In this document: in pieces, positions 23,116-34,912 of the stretch
Layout: each line of letters begins with the position of its first letter
Position numbering within the stretch: the first letter of the stretch is position 1
Source: Stichopus chloronotus
Taxonomy: Eukaryota; Echinodermata; Holothuroidea; Aspidochirotida; Stichopodidae
Assembly: GCA_021234535.1 (NCBI GenBank)
Contig: CM037842.1
Location: 9,995,896-10,059,895 of the forward strand
Direction of reading: 5' to 3'
Length of the DNA: 64,000 bases
The notes under the pieces: generated by a model
Seen by the model: only the letters and a program-made list of their open reading frames with translations
The model's database searches: none
What the model was told of the DNA's origin: nothing
Translations under genes and position numbers: made by a program

Positions 23116-24577
23116 TCATTTATACCACCCAACAGGACCCACCTGTGCCCCTGGTCGCACTACCATGGGGTACTCCTGGGGTGTCGCTACTCATCCACTC
23201 CAAGCGATTCCATGACAACCGTTCGCCCATGGATGCACAGTACAATATATAGCTCCACTATCCAAGTGACTACAATATCTCATGTTAGCCCTCTAGAGCG
23301 ATACGACAATAAGCTGAAATGCTGTTTAAGTTTACAGTACGATATCGTCCAGTGTACAGTTTATCAGTAGTTATTATTAACAATCTACTTATAGAATACA
23401 CTATAATTTTATACATGTCCATTAATTACTCAAATAAACAAAGGACTAACTGTGTTTGGTTGTTTTGAAAAATGTACTTCACAAATAAAAACGTAAGAAA
23501 AGAGTAGACAGAATATGAGACCACGGAAGTCTGTACAGGTCACAATAAACGAACTAATTAAACCTGTCTGTGATGAGGTAGCTAGGCTCAATAACTGTAA
23601 GGGTTAAAACCCTGTATATTGGACACCCCGATATTTTCCTACACCCCTATGTTCCGACATCGTCTTGTTGTTCCTCATCCGTTAAGTTGGTGCACGGTAT
23701 GATGGTCGGCCCAGTTTTAATGCATTAATGACATCATGCAACATATTGTTTATAAGACGAAACATATCAGCATCAATGCCGTCAACAGGTTACGTGAAAT
23801 AGTATCACATATAGTATCCCTACCATACATTGTGTATTTGTTAACTTGAAAATATGTTCATGGATCGCCTGGAGGTTAGACGTGAAACCATTGGTTTTGG
23901 GAACTACACTATTCCGTATGCATGGGACCTAGATGGTCTTACTAAACGAAGGCTTTTTTTACAGTTATGACTGTAAGAAAAATCTGAAGTACTGTAACAG
24001 TGCTAGTGTACGGTGATACACTATCTACAACCCTTGCTCTATATTTGATGTACGGCTATGCAATCGCACACTCGATGCTTGTTGTTATGTTTGCTTTATT
24101 ACTGCAGGTGATCTGCACTTACAACCTGATATTAGGGCATTAAAAAAAATGCAAAAGTGAGGATGGCATGGCCGGCAAGTGAAGGCTATGCTATAGTATA
24201 AAATAATTTTCCTGATCAAATTTCAGGTCTTGCTTGAAATGTAGTTATGATAATGGCTGCATAATTGCTACATTTAATCTGTTGTATCCAGGAAAATGCC
24301 AATTAAGAAATTGAACTGTTCATTCGAATATGATTTACTAATTCCGTTAATCATACAGCACAGTTCAGTACTAAATTTATGAGGCATCCTTCGTAATACA
24401 TTTAGTACATTGTTGCATGAAATATCTCTACACAGAGAAAACCAAACAGAGAACACCGATTTAGTTGTGCTCCAGTAGGTACGTGGTGTGACATAGATCA
24501 CCTACGTGCAATTGGAATATTCTTCAATGCAAACTGTAGTCGAACACATATAATGCGTTAATATTTTGAAATTCCCC
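23116..24577. other. No gene seen
   Basis: No exon, RNA gene or repeat family is recognised in this stretch. Confidence 0.45.
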
Positions 24578-24655
24578 GTGGGTGACTAACATTGCAGAGT
24601 GGGTGACTAACATTGCAGAGTGGGTGACTAACATTGGGATAAACATGTCAGAATA
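24578..24655 (+). repeat. 21-bp tandem repeat, three copies
   Basis: GTGGGTGACTAACATTGCAGA starts at 24578, 24599 and 24620. The first two copies are identical and the third diverges at its end. Confidence 0.95.
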
Positions 24656-25009
24656 AGAACATTTTCAATTTCACATCTAGTAATGGTGATGGGCAGTACA
24701 TACCGGAAAATTTACCGGAATTCCATAGAATGCCAAAAGGTTACTATGAAACAGCAATGCACTCTAACAAAGGATTTGTCTACTGCAATTATATTATGCT
24801 CTATCATATGCTTTTACAATCTCAGCCAACCTGGATGTAATCTAGAAGTCTGAATAAACTCATGGATTCATCCATTCCTTTTGCAAGAATTTCTAGAGAA
24901 ATTTTGAAGCACTATGCTGTCTTACCGTTTTCACACTTAAGTACAACTCAGTTTAATGTGAGTCGTATATGGAAATGCCATGTATATTATCTTTGGCTTA
25001 CGAGACGTT

Positions 25010-25360
25010 TTCAATATATATATATGTCTTTTATGTGATATCAAGTTATATCTGCCCAGGTCTTGTGCGAGTCATAAATTCCATACCTCGGACCATATAT
25101 GAGCAATACATAAAATTCCATGTATGACACATATAAGAATTTGCCATACATTAGCCGAATATAAATTTGACATATATTGTCCAGATATGGATTTGACATA
25201 CGCAGCTCGAGCCATATCTGGCCCATATAAAGTATTTAGCCATGTAAAGTTTTAAGTGGACATATATGGACGTTATGTCATATCAAGTTATTCCCTATTC
25301 TTGGCCTAGATATTGAGCATATATTATGTTTACCATATCGGCCATGTATGGATTTTTGTT
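25010..25360. repeat. Cluster of CATATATGG-like words
   Basis: Many short words of the type GACATATATGG, GCCATATCTGG and CCATGTATG, in both orientations, recur over 350 bases, so the tract is partly self-complementary. This could be a decayed low-complexity satellite. No unit length is clear. Confidence 0.4.
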
Positions 25361-25839
25361 AACAGGGAGACTATAAAAGCCATATTTTATTAAGTATAAA
25401 CATCAATGTTTTGTCCTTTGTAAATTACTAATAATATGAGAAAACTGCAGATAAACATGCCCTGAAAAATATCTCTTGTGCTTTCAAAGCAATATGACAA
25501 ATATGTGTTAAAATAATATTCATAGCAATAACCCATTTGCGTGTGCAACTTATTGTTACAAATGTATCAAAATACCAAACAAACAGAAGCTGTCAGAGGA
25601 CAAACAAACTCAACAAAAAGATTTACTGAACAGATAAGTTTATGTGTTACCTTTTCCCAAATAATCAGTCACAGGGAAAGTATCTTAATTATGTTAAGTG
25701 ACAATAGTACTGGAAAAAGCGCCTATTAATATTGTTAAGTTTTCAATAGTGATAAACATTAACAAATACCAGCTTTTTTGGACAATTGACTCGTATTGGT
25801 GATTGATTCTGTATGGTGATATTAATAGTTTAATTTGAC

Positions 25840-26350
25840 ATTTTCGTAAATTGTCTTACATATTTACCACCTTCATTTGGTTGCAAATTTTCTCTCTGAT
25901 TGAACTCTTTCTGAGCTTCTTCAGACTGGGTCTCTGTGTGATATATAAAACATAATTGATAGAAGTCGTTATTGACAATAAAGCGGAAGCAAGTGAAAAC
26001 CTTTATTTGATGAAATTGTATCTATACATGCGTTTGAAACATTGGTTTGATTTATATGACGACAATACCTTCATTGTATGCTCAGACCACTACTTTAGTT
26101 ATTATTTTAAGCGGTGGCGAATGTGTTCCTATGTTATTATCAGCAAGGAATGTTATGAAGGGACATAAAATGGAAAAGTAATAGCAAAACGTCGTGCAAG
26201 GTAATTCCATGATTAGAATTTCTAAGTATTACGTAAATGTTGATTAAAATAGTAAATTTTGTATGACTGTAATATATTATGTATGGCTCTTTCTTTCCTA
26301 CGAATTTCATTCTTGTAGTTGTTCTTTTAAATGTGATAACAATTAATAAG
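25840..26350 (+). repeat. Dispersed repeat, copy of 10140-10530
   Basis: Ordered blocks shared with 10140-10530 are listed under that entry. This copy is somewhat longer; an extra ~100 bases lie between the AAGT and ATGGAAAAGTA blocks. Confidence 0.7.
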
Positions 26351-27039
26351 ATTAAAGTTTTATTACCAGATTTCAGTGATATCATGAATATTGGACAATC
26401 AGAATCACTCTTTGCGTTCTTTCTCCTGATTTCAGTAAATATGCTGTTGTAGGTTTTGCAAAACTCAGTGTCTTGGACTTAAATTTCGTAGGAAAACTTT
26501 CATTTATCCTGTAACGATCCTGAATTGGGACGATAAGTATAAATCTGAGTATGCTGTCACTGATCTGTTTAAAATGTGGTTTTGAAGGATTCAATGATCA
26601 TTATTGCAACAATTCATACACATAACAACACCTCAGTCACATTATCGTTGTCAATGTCAACTATCCAGCAGGAAGATTGTTCGTCAGTGTATACAGAAAA
26701 GGATTATGAAAGATGTAAAAGGTAATTTACGACAAAGCCTTTCAGCACAGCATCTAATTTAATCCAGAGGGAGTCATTCCGGTGTTACAATGTGGAATAT
26801 TACACAGAAATAAATAAAGCGAACACTGTGCTTCTAAAATATATCTAATGTAATGATTGTTACGGGCTTCATTCTATGCTGTTTCACTTAAATCAAGAGA
26901 AACATTTTATTTTTTGCATGATAGGAAAAACTTGTAATGGTCATCCGAATTTAACAGCTTCGGAAATTGCCTTAGATATCGCTACAGACTGATGATATTC
27001 TGTATGTTTTTCTAATTGTGAGTCTGTAAGTATTTATGA
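26351..27039. other. No gene seen
   Basis: Non-coding stretch between the two repeat segments at 25.84 and 27.04 kb; possibly the middle part of the same element. Confidence 0.35.
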
Positions 27040-27350
27040 TGTAATTGGTGAAATTCAGAAGAAAGAATAGAAAAATAGAAAAAAAAAAATTTAGAAGGAA
27101 GAATATAGAAACACTGACATTTTTCCTTTGTGTGATTTTGAAAACCTTGGTTCTGTGACTTATGGTATTACAAATGGTATTTGTAGAAAAAAAATCAAAA
27201 CTGCAAACATTATGTAGGTATGTGTTTTCAAACCCAGTTACTGTTACTTTTCGAAGGAAATAATTTATTGCTGATACTTTTCCATTATATCTTCCGACGA
27301 AAAATACAGTGTCGAATACACGTCGCTGTATACAAGTCCGCTAGGTAACT
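27040..27350 (+). repeat. Dispersed repeat, copy of 19250-19560
   Basis: Shares the ordered blocks listed for 19250-19560. Confidence 0.6.
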
Positions 27351-30300
27351 AATTTACAGTAATTCTGTGTAAAGATATTCAAATGCCTTGTTGTAGCTAC
27401 ATAAATAATCATGATTGTGGTCTCGTGATACTTTCCAGGGTAAAAGTACACCTCACTCATTATGTAATCAGATCGCGTGAAAGTGCTGATCTGTAATGCA
27501 CATCAACTAGACTGGAATAAGGAGAAACGACTAAGATAACTTGATTGATTGACTTTTGTTCATCTTTTTTGCTCTCCGAGTTTGACATCATAAAGAAGGG
27601 CAGCCGGAAACACAACATGGCCCCCAAAGTGGGGATTTGTACAGTAAGACTTTTCAATCTTCCTTGATCCACGGCCTTATGTGAGCTCTTTAACTAACGC
27701 TTAATTCAGAACCTATCGTGTTATCCTTAAATAGCAGCCTAACACGTGAGCTTGTAGAGACAATCCGTGGTATTACCACGTACAGCTAACGTTACTTTAC
27801 GCATGTTAAGAAGTTTGACTGTCGTGTCACGCTTACAGTTTGCCACTGTTATTTTCTTTTCGAAACTGCCTAACAGTTACTGCCTGATATAATCTAACGT
27901 TAATGTGGATCTCATCCACATCAGAACAACCAACGTTGTTGATGACGTTCTAGGATCGCTTACGAATCGATCGATAACGTTTAGCATTTATCAAAGGTTT
28001 TGATGGTGTGTGCCCCACACAACACTTATTAATCTAGCCCAAATTTGGTCCTTCCTACCTCACAGATAAGAGATTTCATTTTTCTCAATCATTCCATGCG
28101 ACAGCATTGTAATGTTTAAGTTTATCAAGGTAGGCTACACTACAATAAATTAGCCCAACGTTTAGCTAACCATAATTTAGCATCGTGCTACAGCAGAATT
28201 TAAGCTGAATCAATTACTGTATCGTAGTTCACATCAGTGAAGCAACCAAGTTCCCTTAGTCTAATTTCCCTCTCATATGTTCCTTATCTCCGCAGATACC
28301 ACGTGAGATCAAACTGTGAATCCAGACCCGGACCTGTCTAACCTAGCCTACAATCTTGGAGAAAATACCTTAGGACACCGAGGAAATGTACAATTTTCCT
28401 TCAGCAGTTGACTTAAAAAATGCTTCCAAAAAACTCAGACATCCTGAGAATTTCGACAGACCAGAAGCACGCGCGGGCACTATGGAAAACCACAATTTGA
28501 TATAAGTTAAACGGCTAAATGGGGGTAATATTCCTTGCAACAAGAAACATCAGCAGTGCATATTCGACATTCGTGGGGCCTATATTGAAGTTGGTTTACT
28601 GTGATAATATTATTGTGTGAATGCTGTCAATGGTTTTAGGGAGTAAAGGGAGGACTAAGTCAGTCAAATCCATGTAGAGCTTTGGACCACAGGTGCTAAG
28701 TAAAATCCAGTCATTGAGGAGGTAACATCGTAAGTCCAATGCTTCTTATCGACCAGGGAACTGCTTTAAGAGAGTTTGAATGATACAAATGACGTTTATT
28801 CTGCTCAAACTCTGATTTTGGAACAGGCTTAGCAGAACCAAAATAAAGCAAATAAAAAAAAAATCTAAATTGTTGGTAGTCAGTTTAAGAAAACCGATGT
28901 GCATGCGTTAGTTATTGCAATTGTTGACAGTGATGACGTGGTGTCTGATTTGAAAGTAGCTACAAATAATGACTATTATGCTGGACTTGCAGGTTAATCT
29001 GAGTGGAAAGAAAGTGTGCTATTTTTCTGCAAAAGATATAAAGAAATACAAATTAAATATATGTAATGTTTGTTCATATTCATGTAATAGTGACATTGTG
29101 ACACTCAGACAATTGTACGGTACGTGGTGCACTAACACATTTTAGTCATTTTAAGCAGTTTCCACGGACTTCAAAGTACATTATACATTTTGGTTGTTAG
29201 AGCTGTAGCATTATATTAATATATATCACCTTATGTCATATATAAATAGATAAAAAAATAACAAGTTGACAAACATTTGACTTTATAAATAAAAGTTGAG
29301 CAGTGAAAAACACCCTGTTCATACTGTGAATCGAACCCTGACCTTTTCATCCACATTGACTTAGACCTAACAGCAACGTTCGACAGTATAGGTTAATGAC
29401 ACCCACGTTCTACCAAATGTTTTGACAAGAAAAAATAAGCACACCGTGGGAAAATTGCGTAGATTACAAAAGGGAATATAAGATATGTTACGAGCTTCAT
29501 GTACTGTCAAAACTGTAGTCACAAATCTCTAATTAGCTGAGAAAAATGTAAAAAAACCAGCTCTTACTAACGTTCTAACATACATATAAATACAATTATT
29601 TCTGTCCATATACAAGATTATGAAACAATCTTTTCATTCATGATCACTCGCTTTCAGTAAAACATATACAAATACATCCCAAATACAAATTAAACTTCTT
29701 ATGTTCACAGTCGAAATTTAGAGTACTTTAATTTGACAATCTCCAGACCCATCGGTCTCGAAAAATAATTTTTGTGATGCACCTTGTCCAAAATGTGAAA
29801 TTTTCCTTCAACATTGTCTCCAAAGTTGCTCCCAAAACACTCCGACAGTCTTTGACAAAATACCTGGGGCATCCCGCTCCCCCTTCCAATATTGGCTGTA
29901 GGATTACTGTTCAAAGTTTACATTCACTCTATAGAGCAAAATTGGAAAGGAGCGCCTAATTTCATGTTATCCTCTAACCTAAAATTTGGTATTATATTTG
30001 CAACGTATGACAAAGTGTCCAAACAATTTTGTCCACGATTGTAGGTCTGCGTAGCATAATCAGCAAAAGTTTAGGACTAATCTACCATTAGAAATTTGCA
30101 GCTGGAGTTTTCGAAGACTTGGCAACACCTTGACCTGATCGATCCTACGGTATTCCTAAATTTCTGCACCACTACCAGTCACAGCCTTTTCTTTTAAAAG
30201 GCAGTTTCCATTTACAATTACATCTTTTTTCTTGCACTAATTACTTGCGGTGAGTCATTTTTATGTATATATTTTGTTTTGGACGAACTTGCCGCAATTT

Positions 30301-31469
30301 AGCCAGCACTTCTGAAATCTTCTGAAATCCGATTTGAAACATTTGTTATTGTCCTGAACAAAACATCAGCATAAAGATATAGACCTATATCATGTCTAAG
30401 ACATCACTTGGACTCACAGAGTTTTTGCTAGTTAGATTCGATGATATCTCTATTAAAAAATAGACGCTTGCAATTTACATTTTCTGCTGTTTTAAAGTGA
30501 TTGCATGTGTATTGAAAAACCAAAAAGATAAGATTATGTTTGATCTCAACTTTTTCTTTTTTTAAATGTACACGCGAGGTTGTACGAACGGAGTATGGTT
30601 TTCAATGAAGGAAAATGACAGTAACTACTTCGAAAAGCAATGGGATTGGCATAAAAACAGTAAAAAACAGAAATCATATTTGAAAATTAACGGTTCTTAC
30701 TATAACCACCTACATAATGAATATGCAACACTACAGATCTCACAAGTGTATCAAAAACATATACTACTCAAGTCGTCACTCCTTGGTAGGTATCGGAAAT
30801 TGTAGCATTTGGTGAAAGGAAACACTGTATTTACAAATAACCTACGAAGTGAACACAACCTTGCCCGTGACGTCAGTGATCCTGAGTTGGTAACTGAATA
30901 TTCAATTCTAGTATACTTCCCATTGGCTTGTTCAAAGAAGTACACCGTTAATTTGAATGAAAACTGTCAACAACTACATTATCGAATTCTACACTTTTTG
31001 TAGATATGCTAGAAGAATTTGAAATCATATGGCAAAATTAACCAACTGAAACCTATTTATTTTCCCAGATTGTCTGAATGGTGTAATTAAAAGCTTTACC
31101 AAAATTTTGGAGATGAAATTTCAATGTTTTTACTTTTTGCCTACGCACGCAATCACTTTAAGATTATCCAGAGTCACATGAGTTGAATGAGCCAACAGTA
31201 TTTGCAAATCTAGAGAGAATTGTAAACATGTATGTGAAATTTTTGCAGATAATCAAGTAGATACCGACGCCTTCACTTTGAATTACGATTCAGATGTAAG
31301 TATTGCAATTATCGTTCTTTTCATAGAGTAGACTAGTTCGTGTTCTATCCTTGACATTAGTCTATGAAAATTTACATATTGCTGACATGGCTCGATAGGA
31401 TTTTGAGTTTAATTGCAATATTTATATGTTAATCAACTCTGGACCGTCTATTATGGCCATACCATGCGG
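27351..31469. other. No gene seen; minor repeats
   Basis: Sequences at 28380-28440 and 29790-29845 share AATGT..AATTTTCCTTCA and related words, so they are probably one dispersed family. The minus frames at 29914-29705 and 30945-30751 have no recognised domain. If the minus-strand receptor gene has cytoplasmic exons, they could lie in 28-34.8 kb, but I could not find any. Confidence 0.35.
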
Positions 31470-31545
31470 TTCAAAGTTGATCAAACTTGTTCATAAATAC
31501 AAAAGAAGATTCGATAAAAAAGACGAAAATCAAAGAAAATTTGGC
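31470..31545 (+). repeat. Repeat fragment related to 42640-42715
   Basis: Both read AGTTGATC/T... CTTGTT-AT-ATA-A ... TTGATAAAAAAG-ACGAAAA with a following AAAG-AA-TTTGG block, in the same order and spacing. This is a diverged dispersed family. Confidence 0.5.
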
Positions 31546-31799
31546 AATATCACTCTTGCGTGTTCAAATACTTCCTGCAGAAATCGTCTGGGTGTCAAAG
31601 ATCTTCAGACTCCCTTTATTCTTCAGGTCAGCGAGCCGTCATTCCAGGCGTTGTGTAACAGTTCTGAGAATCACGTCATGATCATATTCTTGAATCTTTG
31701 TATTTCCCACCAAAACGTACTGTACTGTAAACACCTCACTCCTCGTATAGTATATGTACGATTGTCACAACATACTAACGTAAACTTTCGCGTCCAGTT

Positions 31800-32050
31800 T
31801 TGACGTCTGATTTTGCCCTTTGACCTCAAGACCAATGCAAACATGACTTTTATATAAAATATTTTATACCCGTCATATGTCTCAAGGTCTCATGAAAATG
31901 ATCACTTTGGACTAAGAAATACAGCAAAGGCAACATTTTCACTAATGTGACCTTTGAACTCTGACCTTTGATCCTGACTATAAAATTTGACGGTAGACGA
32001 AACTCCAAACCATGGGTAACATATCTACCTACTTTGACCTTCATCAACTT
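31800..32050. repeat. TGACCTTTGA-rich tract
   Basis: Several words of the type GTGACCTTTGAACTCTGACC recur (near 31820, 31947, 31963, 32034). This resembles a decayed dispersed repeat rather than a gene. Confidence 0.45.
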
Positions 32051-34801
32051 GGCGGTCTAGGGAGATTTGCGTATGCAAAGTGTTCGTTGTAAAAATTTGG
32101 TTTTACCTTTACTTACTATTCACTACTTTCCTGGTAAAGTTGATGATGACACATTGCTAAAATTTTAAGTTATCATAATTGATGTTTCTATATCTCAGGA
32201 TGTAGCTATTCATATCTGAGGCGGTTGTCTGATTGTCATTCAGCAAATTAATGTTTTTATCTCTTGAAAGACAAATAAAATATACGGCGTTGTGTAAATA
32301 CCAGAAGGTAGGACAGGCAAAAGCAAGTAAACTATAACAAGGAATATGTAGGATTCTTGTAACTGAGATTCTTCTGCACAAATTTCATATGATGATCTTG
32401 TTGGAATTATTACCGTTATCTCAAGACTGCCACGTGAAAGTCTCTTTTCTCTGGAGAGGATCTATAAATTCATTCGATAACAACCTACATGGAATTCTTA
32501 GTTCTACAGTTCTTAACTTAAGGTTAATCGACGGTGGACCAAGCATTAACTTAACGATATTGCACGATCTGATCTTAAGGCAAGCACGATGACGTAGCCC
32601 AAGTGAATCGAGCAACAGCATTAATTCAATAAATTTCAGATTGTATAACATTTCATATCCATCTATAAATGTTTTTACAGTAAGTTATTAGTTAATGCCT
32701 ACTATAAAATTTATTCTGAGACAACGCATCAGATGCCGTTGCATTTACTCGCCAGTTAGTAAAGAGAGTGACTTTTAACTGAATGAAAATTTACAATAGC
32801 TGCTAACTGTATGATGGATGATATATTTTTTTTCAAAAGCACCTATTCTGGACTTTTTATAATAGTCCAGACAAATCCCGAAGTTGTCATCATCGATACT
32901 TGTAAATATGTTCAAATATGAAGTCTGTCTGGTTATCATTTTAGGTTTCTTTCTTTCTTTTGGACTCAAATAATGACTAGCGTACGTTTAACCCGGTGTC
33001 CTGCCGATGTGTCCGATATAATGCTGATGCGGTCACTTAGAAAGAAGTCTTTACTAGGTCCCAGTGGTGGCCAGTCAGTGATCGGTCGATTTTTCTAGAT
33101 GTATTTCCAATTATATGAACCGTTTTCTTCCAGTCTCCGGTCTGTGCTTGGTGACTCTTGATCACGGACAAGCGAAGAAGCCAAGAAGCTAAATTCAGCA
33201 GTGATCCTGGCCGTGTGCAGTGGCAAACGCCAACAACGTTACACGATATAAATACATTGCAAGAGTCGTTATACTCTAAAACAATATACGAAACTTTTCA
33301 GTTCACAGTTTTAAAGAGGTATGTACTTTTCAGTGAAATTTTCCTTACGACTGATACTTCCGGTAACTATTTTTGAGGCTTTACTATGCAACAAATGAAT
33401 TATTAATTTTGTTGAAAGACCTTGATATACTTATTACATAGTGGAAAGTTTTCTTCTTGCTTTTGTCTTCCAACTGTTATAACTTTACTCACAGTTTTTC
33501 ATACCAATATGATTTGACGTAGCATTTATTTCACCCGTACATTTCATAGAGGCCAAGTACAAATTGAAACGTTGGCTGCAGACAAAAACGTATAGTGTCG
33601 CATTTGTCCCTGGGCCGCCTTAAACTTTTAGGAATGACACCATATTTCCCACGAATATTGCTTATCTACTAATACTGAGTGGTGTCACCCCCCCCGAACA
33701 AAATCCTCGATTAGTAGCCCACAGGAATGGTGGACACGGTTATCCTCTCTGTAGACATGTAGATTAAACCATTTTACGTATAACTATAGAAACCCTTAAA
33801 ACATGTTACACACTATATTTATCTCGGACAAGTTATCGTCATTTTATGTATTAGAACATTTCAAAAACAAGATGGATTTAACTCTACGCACTACACACTT
33901 GTTATTTTGAGAAAAGGAATCATTTCTGTGAATGCTTTGCAGTGAGCGCTTCTGAAAAAATCCTACATCAGCTAATTACCGAATAAAAGTGTATGTGAAA
34001 TTCTCTACACATTGAAGTTTATATGATAAAGCGTTCTGTGTACAACAGTTTATAGTATTCCTAGTGCAAAACATTCATGCTGGCTGACAGAATAGATACT
34101 GTGGACACCAAGCATAATTACAGTGAACGCCAGAAGCGAAAGTAAAATATTTGTGTACATGTAATAATTCATATTCATTTAGAAGATACACATCATAATT
34201 TGCCAAATACGTAACGTAGGTAAAATTAGTTAATAATACTACAAATGCATATCTCGGAGCTATATATTGCAGCCAATACACAAAATAAAATATGCAAGTT
34301 GTTTCCGTTGAAGAAAAGCAGGATAGTGAGATGGATCTTTAAACACACAGGTGAACATAACCTGAGATATGCAAAATATATTTACCTGTTCCTTTCAAAC
34401 TTGAATATTTCGCCGACGCATGACGTTTTTCTGTGCAATATGACAAGTAGAAACAAATGTCAATATATATATACTGTTCTGATGAAGTAATAAGCATGGA
34501 CTTTATCATGTTAATTTTACAAGATTGCTTTGTTTCATTTAAAGTTTGGTTTTACCTTTTTACCTGGCGACATGTTTCACACTGCAAGTTAAACGTATAC
34601 TGAACTATGATAATTTGAGTATTTATAATCTTATCATCACCATCTCACATTGTACATTTTTGTACAACCACTTTAAGTAAAAAAAAGAACAATGGCATGC
34701 ATACATAATTTTCCAAGGAGTAATTAGATTAGAACATCTTGATCTAATTTTGAAGTCAGGGATTAAGGATGACATAGTGAGGGAATGTTGGAGAAACTCA
34801 C
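32051..34801. other. No gene seen
   Basis: No exon matching the cytoplasmic exons of the plus-strand receptor was recognised on the minus strand here, although the receptor transcript should continue in this direction. A C8 run lies near 33690. Confidence 0.35.
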
Positions 34802-34912
34802 TCTTCTTTTTCTTCCAGCAGGTACATGCCACCCCTGCGATAATGGAAACCACAAGAACAGCAGTTACGGCTAAGGCAACAATGGCTATTACCAAGAACG
34901 CCGAGGAGATTC
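34802..34912 (-). CDS. Receptor exon: transmembrane helix
   Basis: The acceptor TTTCATCAG precedes 34912 and the donor GTGAGT follows 34802; length 111 bp, phase 1 at both ends. A ~25-residue hydrophobic run (LVIAIVALAVTAVLVVSI and onward to GVACTC) is followed by WKKKK, a classic stop-transfer, so the C-terminus is cytoplasmic. Two cysteines lie at the inner membrane edge. If the intron were retained, about 36 residues of tail would follow before a stop, giving a short-tail form; the strong donor argues against this as the main form. Confidence 0.82.

Noticed and set aside
22457..23370. Plus-strand frames of 109 and 165 residues
   Set aside because: They lie within the ~160-bp tandem array and AC-rich tail; sequence repeats with the array period and no domain is seen.
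30751..30945. Minus-strand frame with NGKYTRIEYSV as a candidate cytoplasmic exon of the minus receptor
   Set aside because: Loose likeness to the SEGKYIATSDD exon of the plus gene, but no clear acceptor or matching phase.
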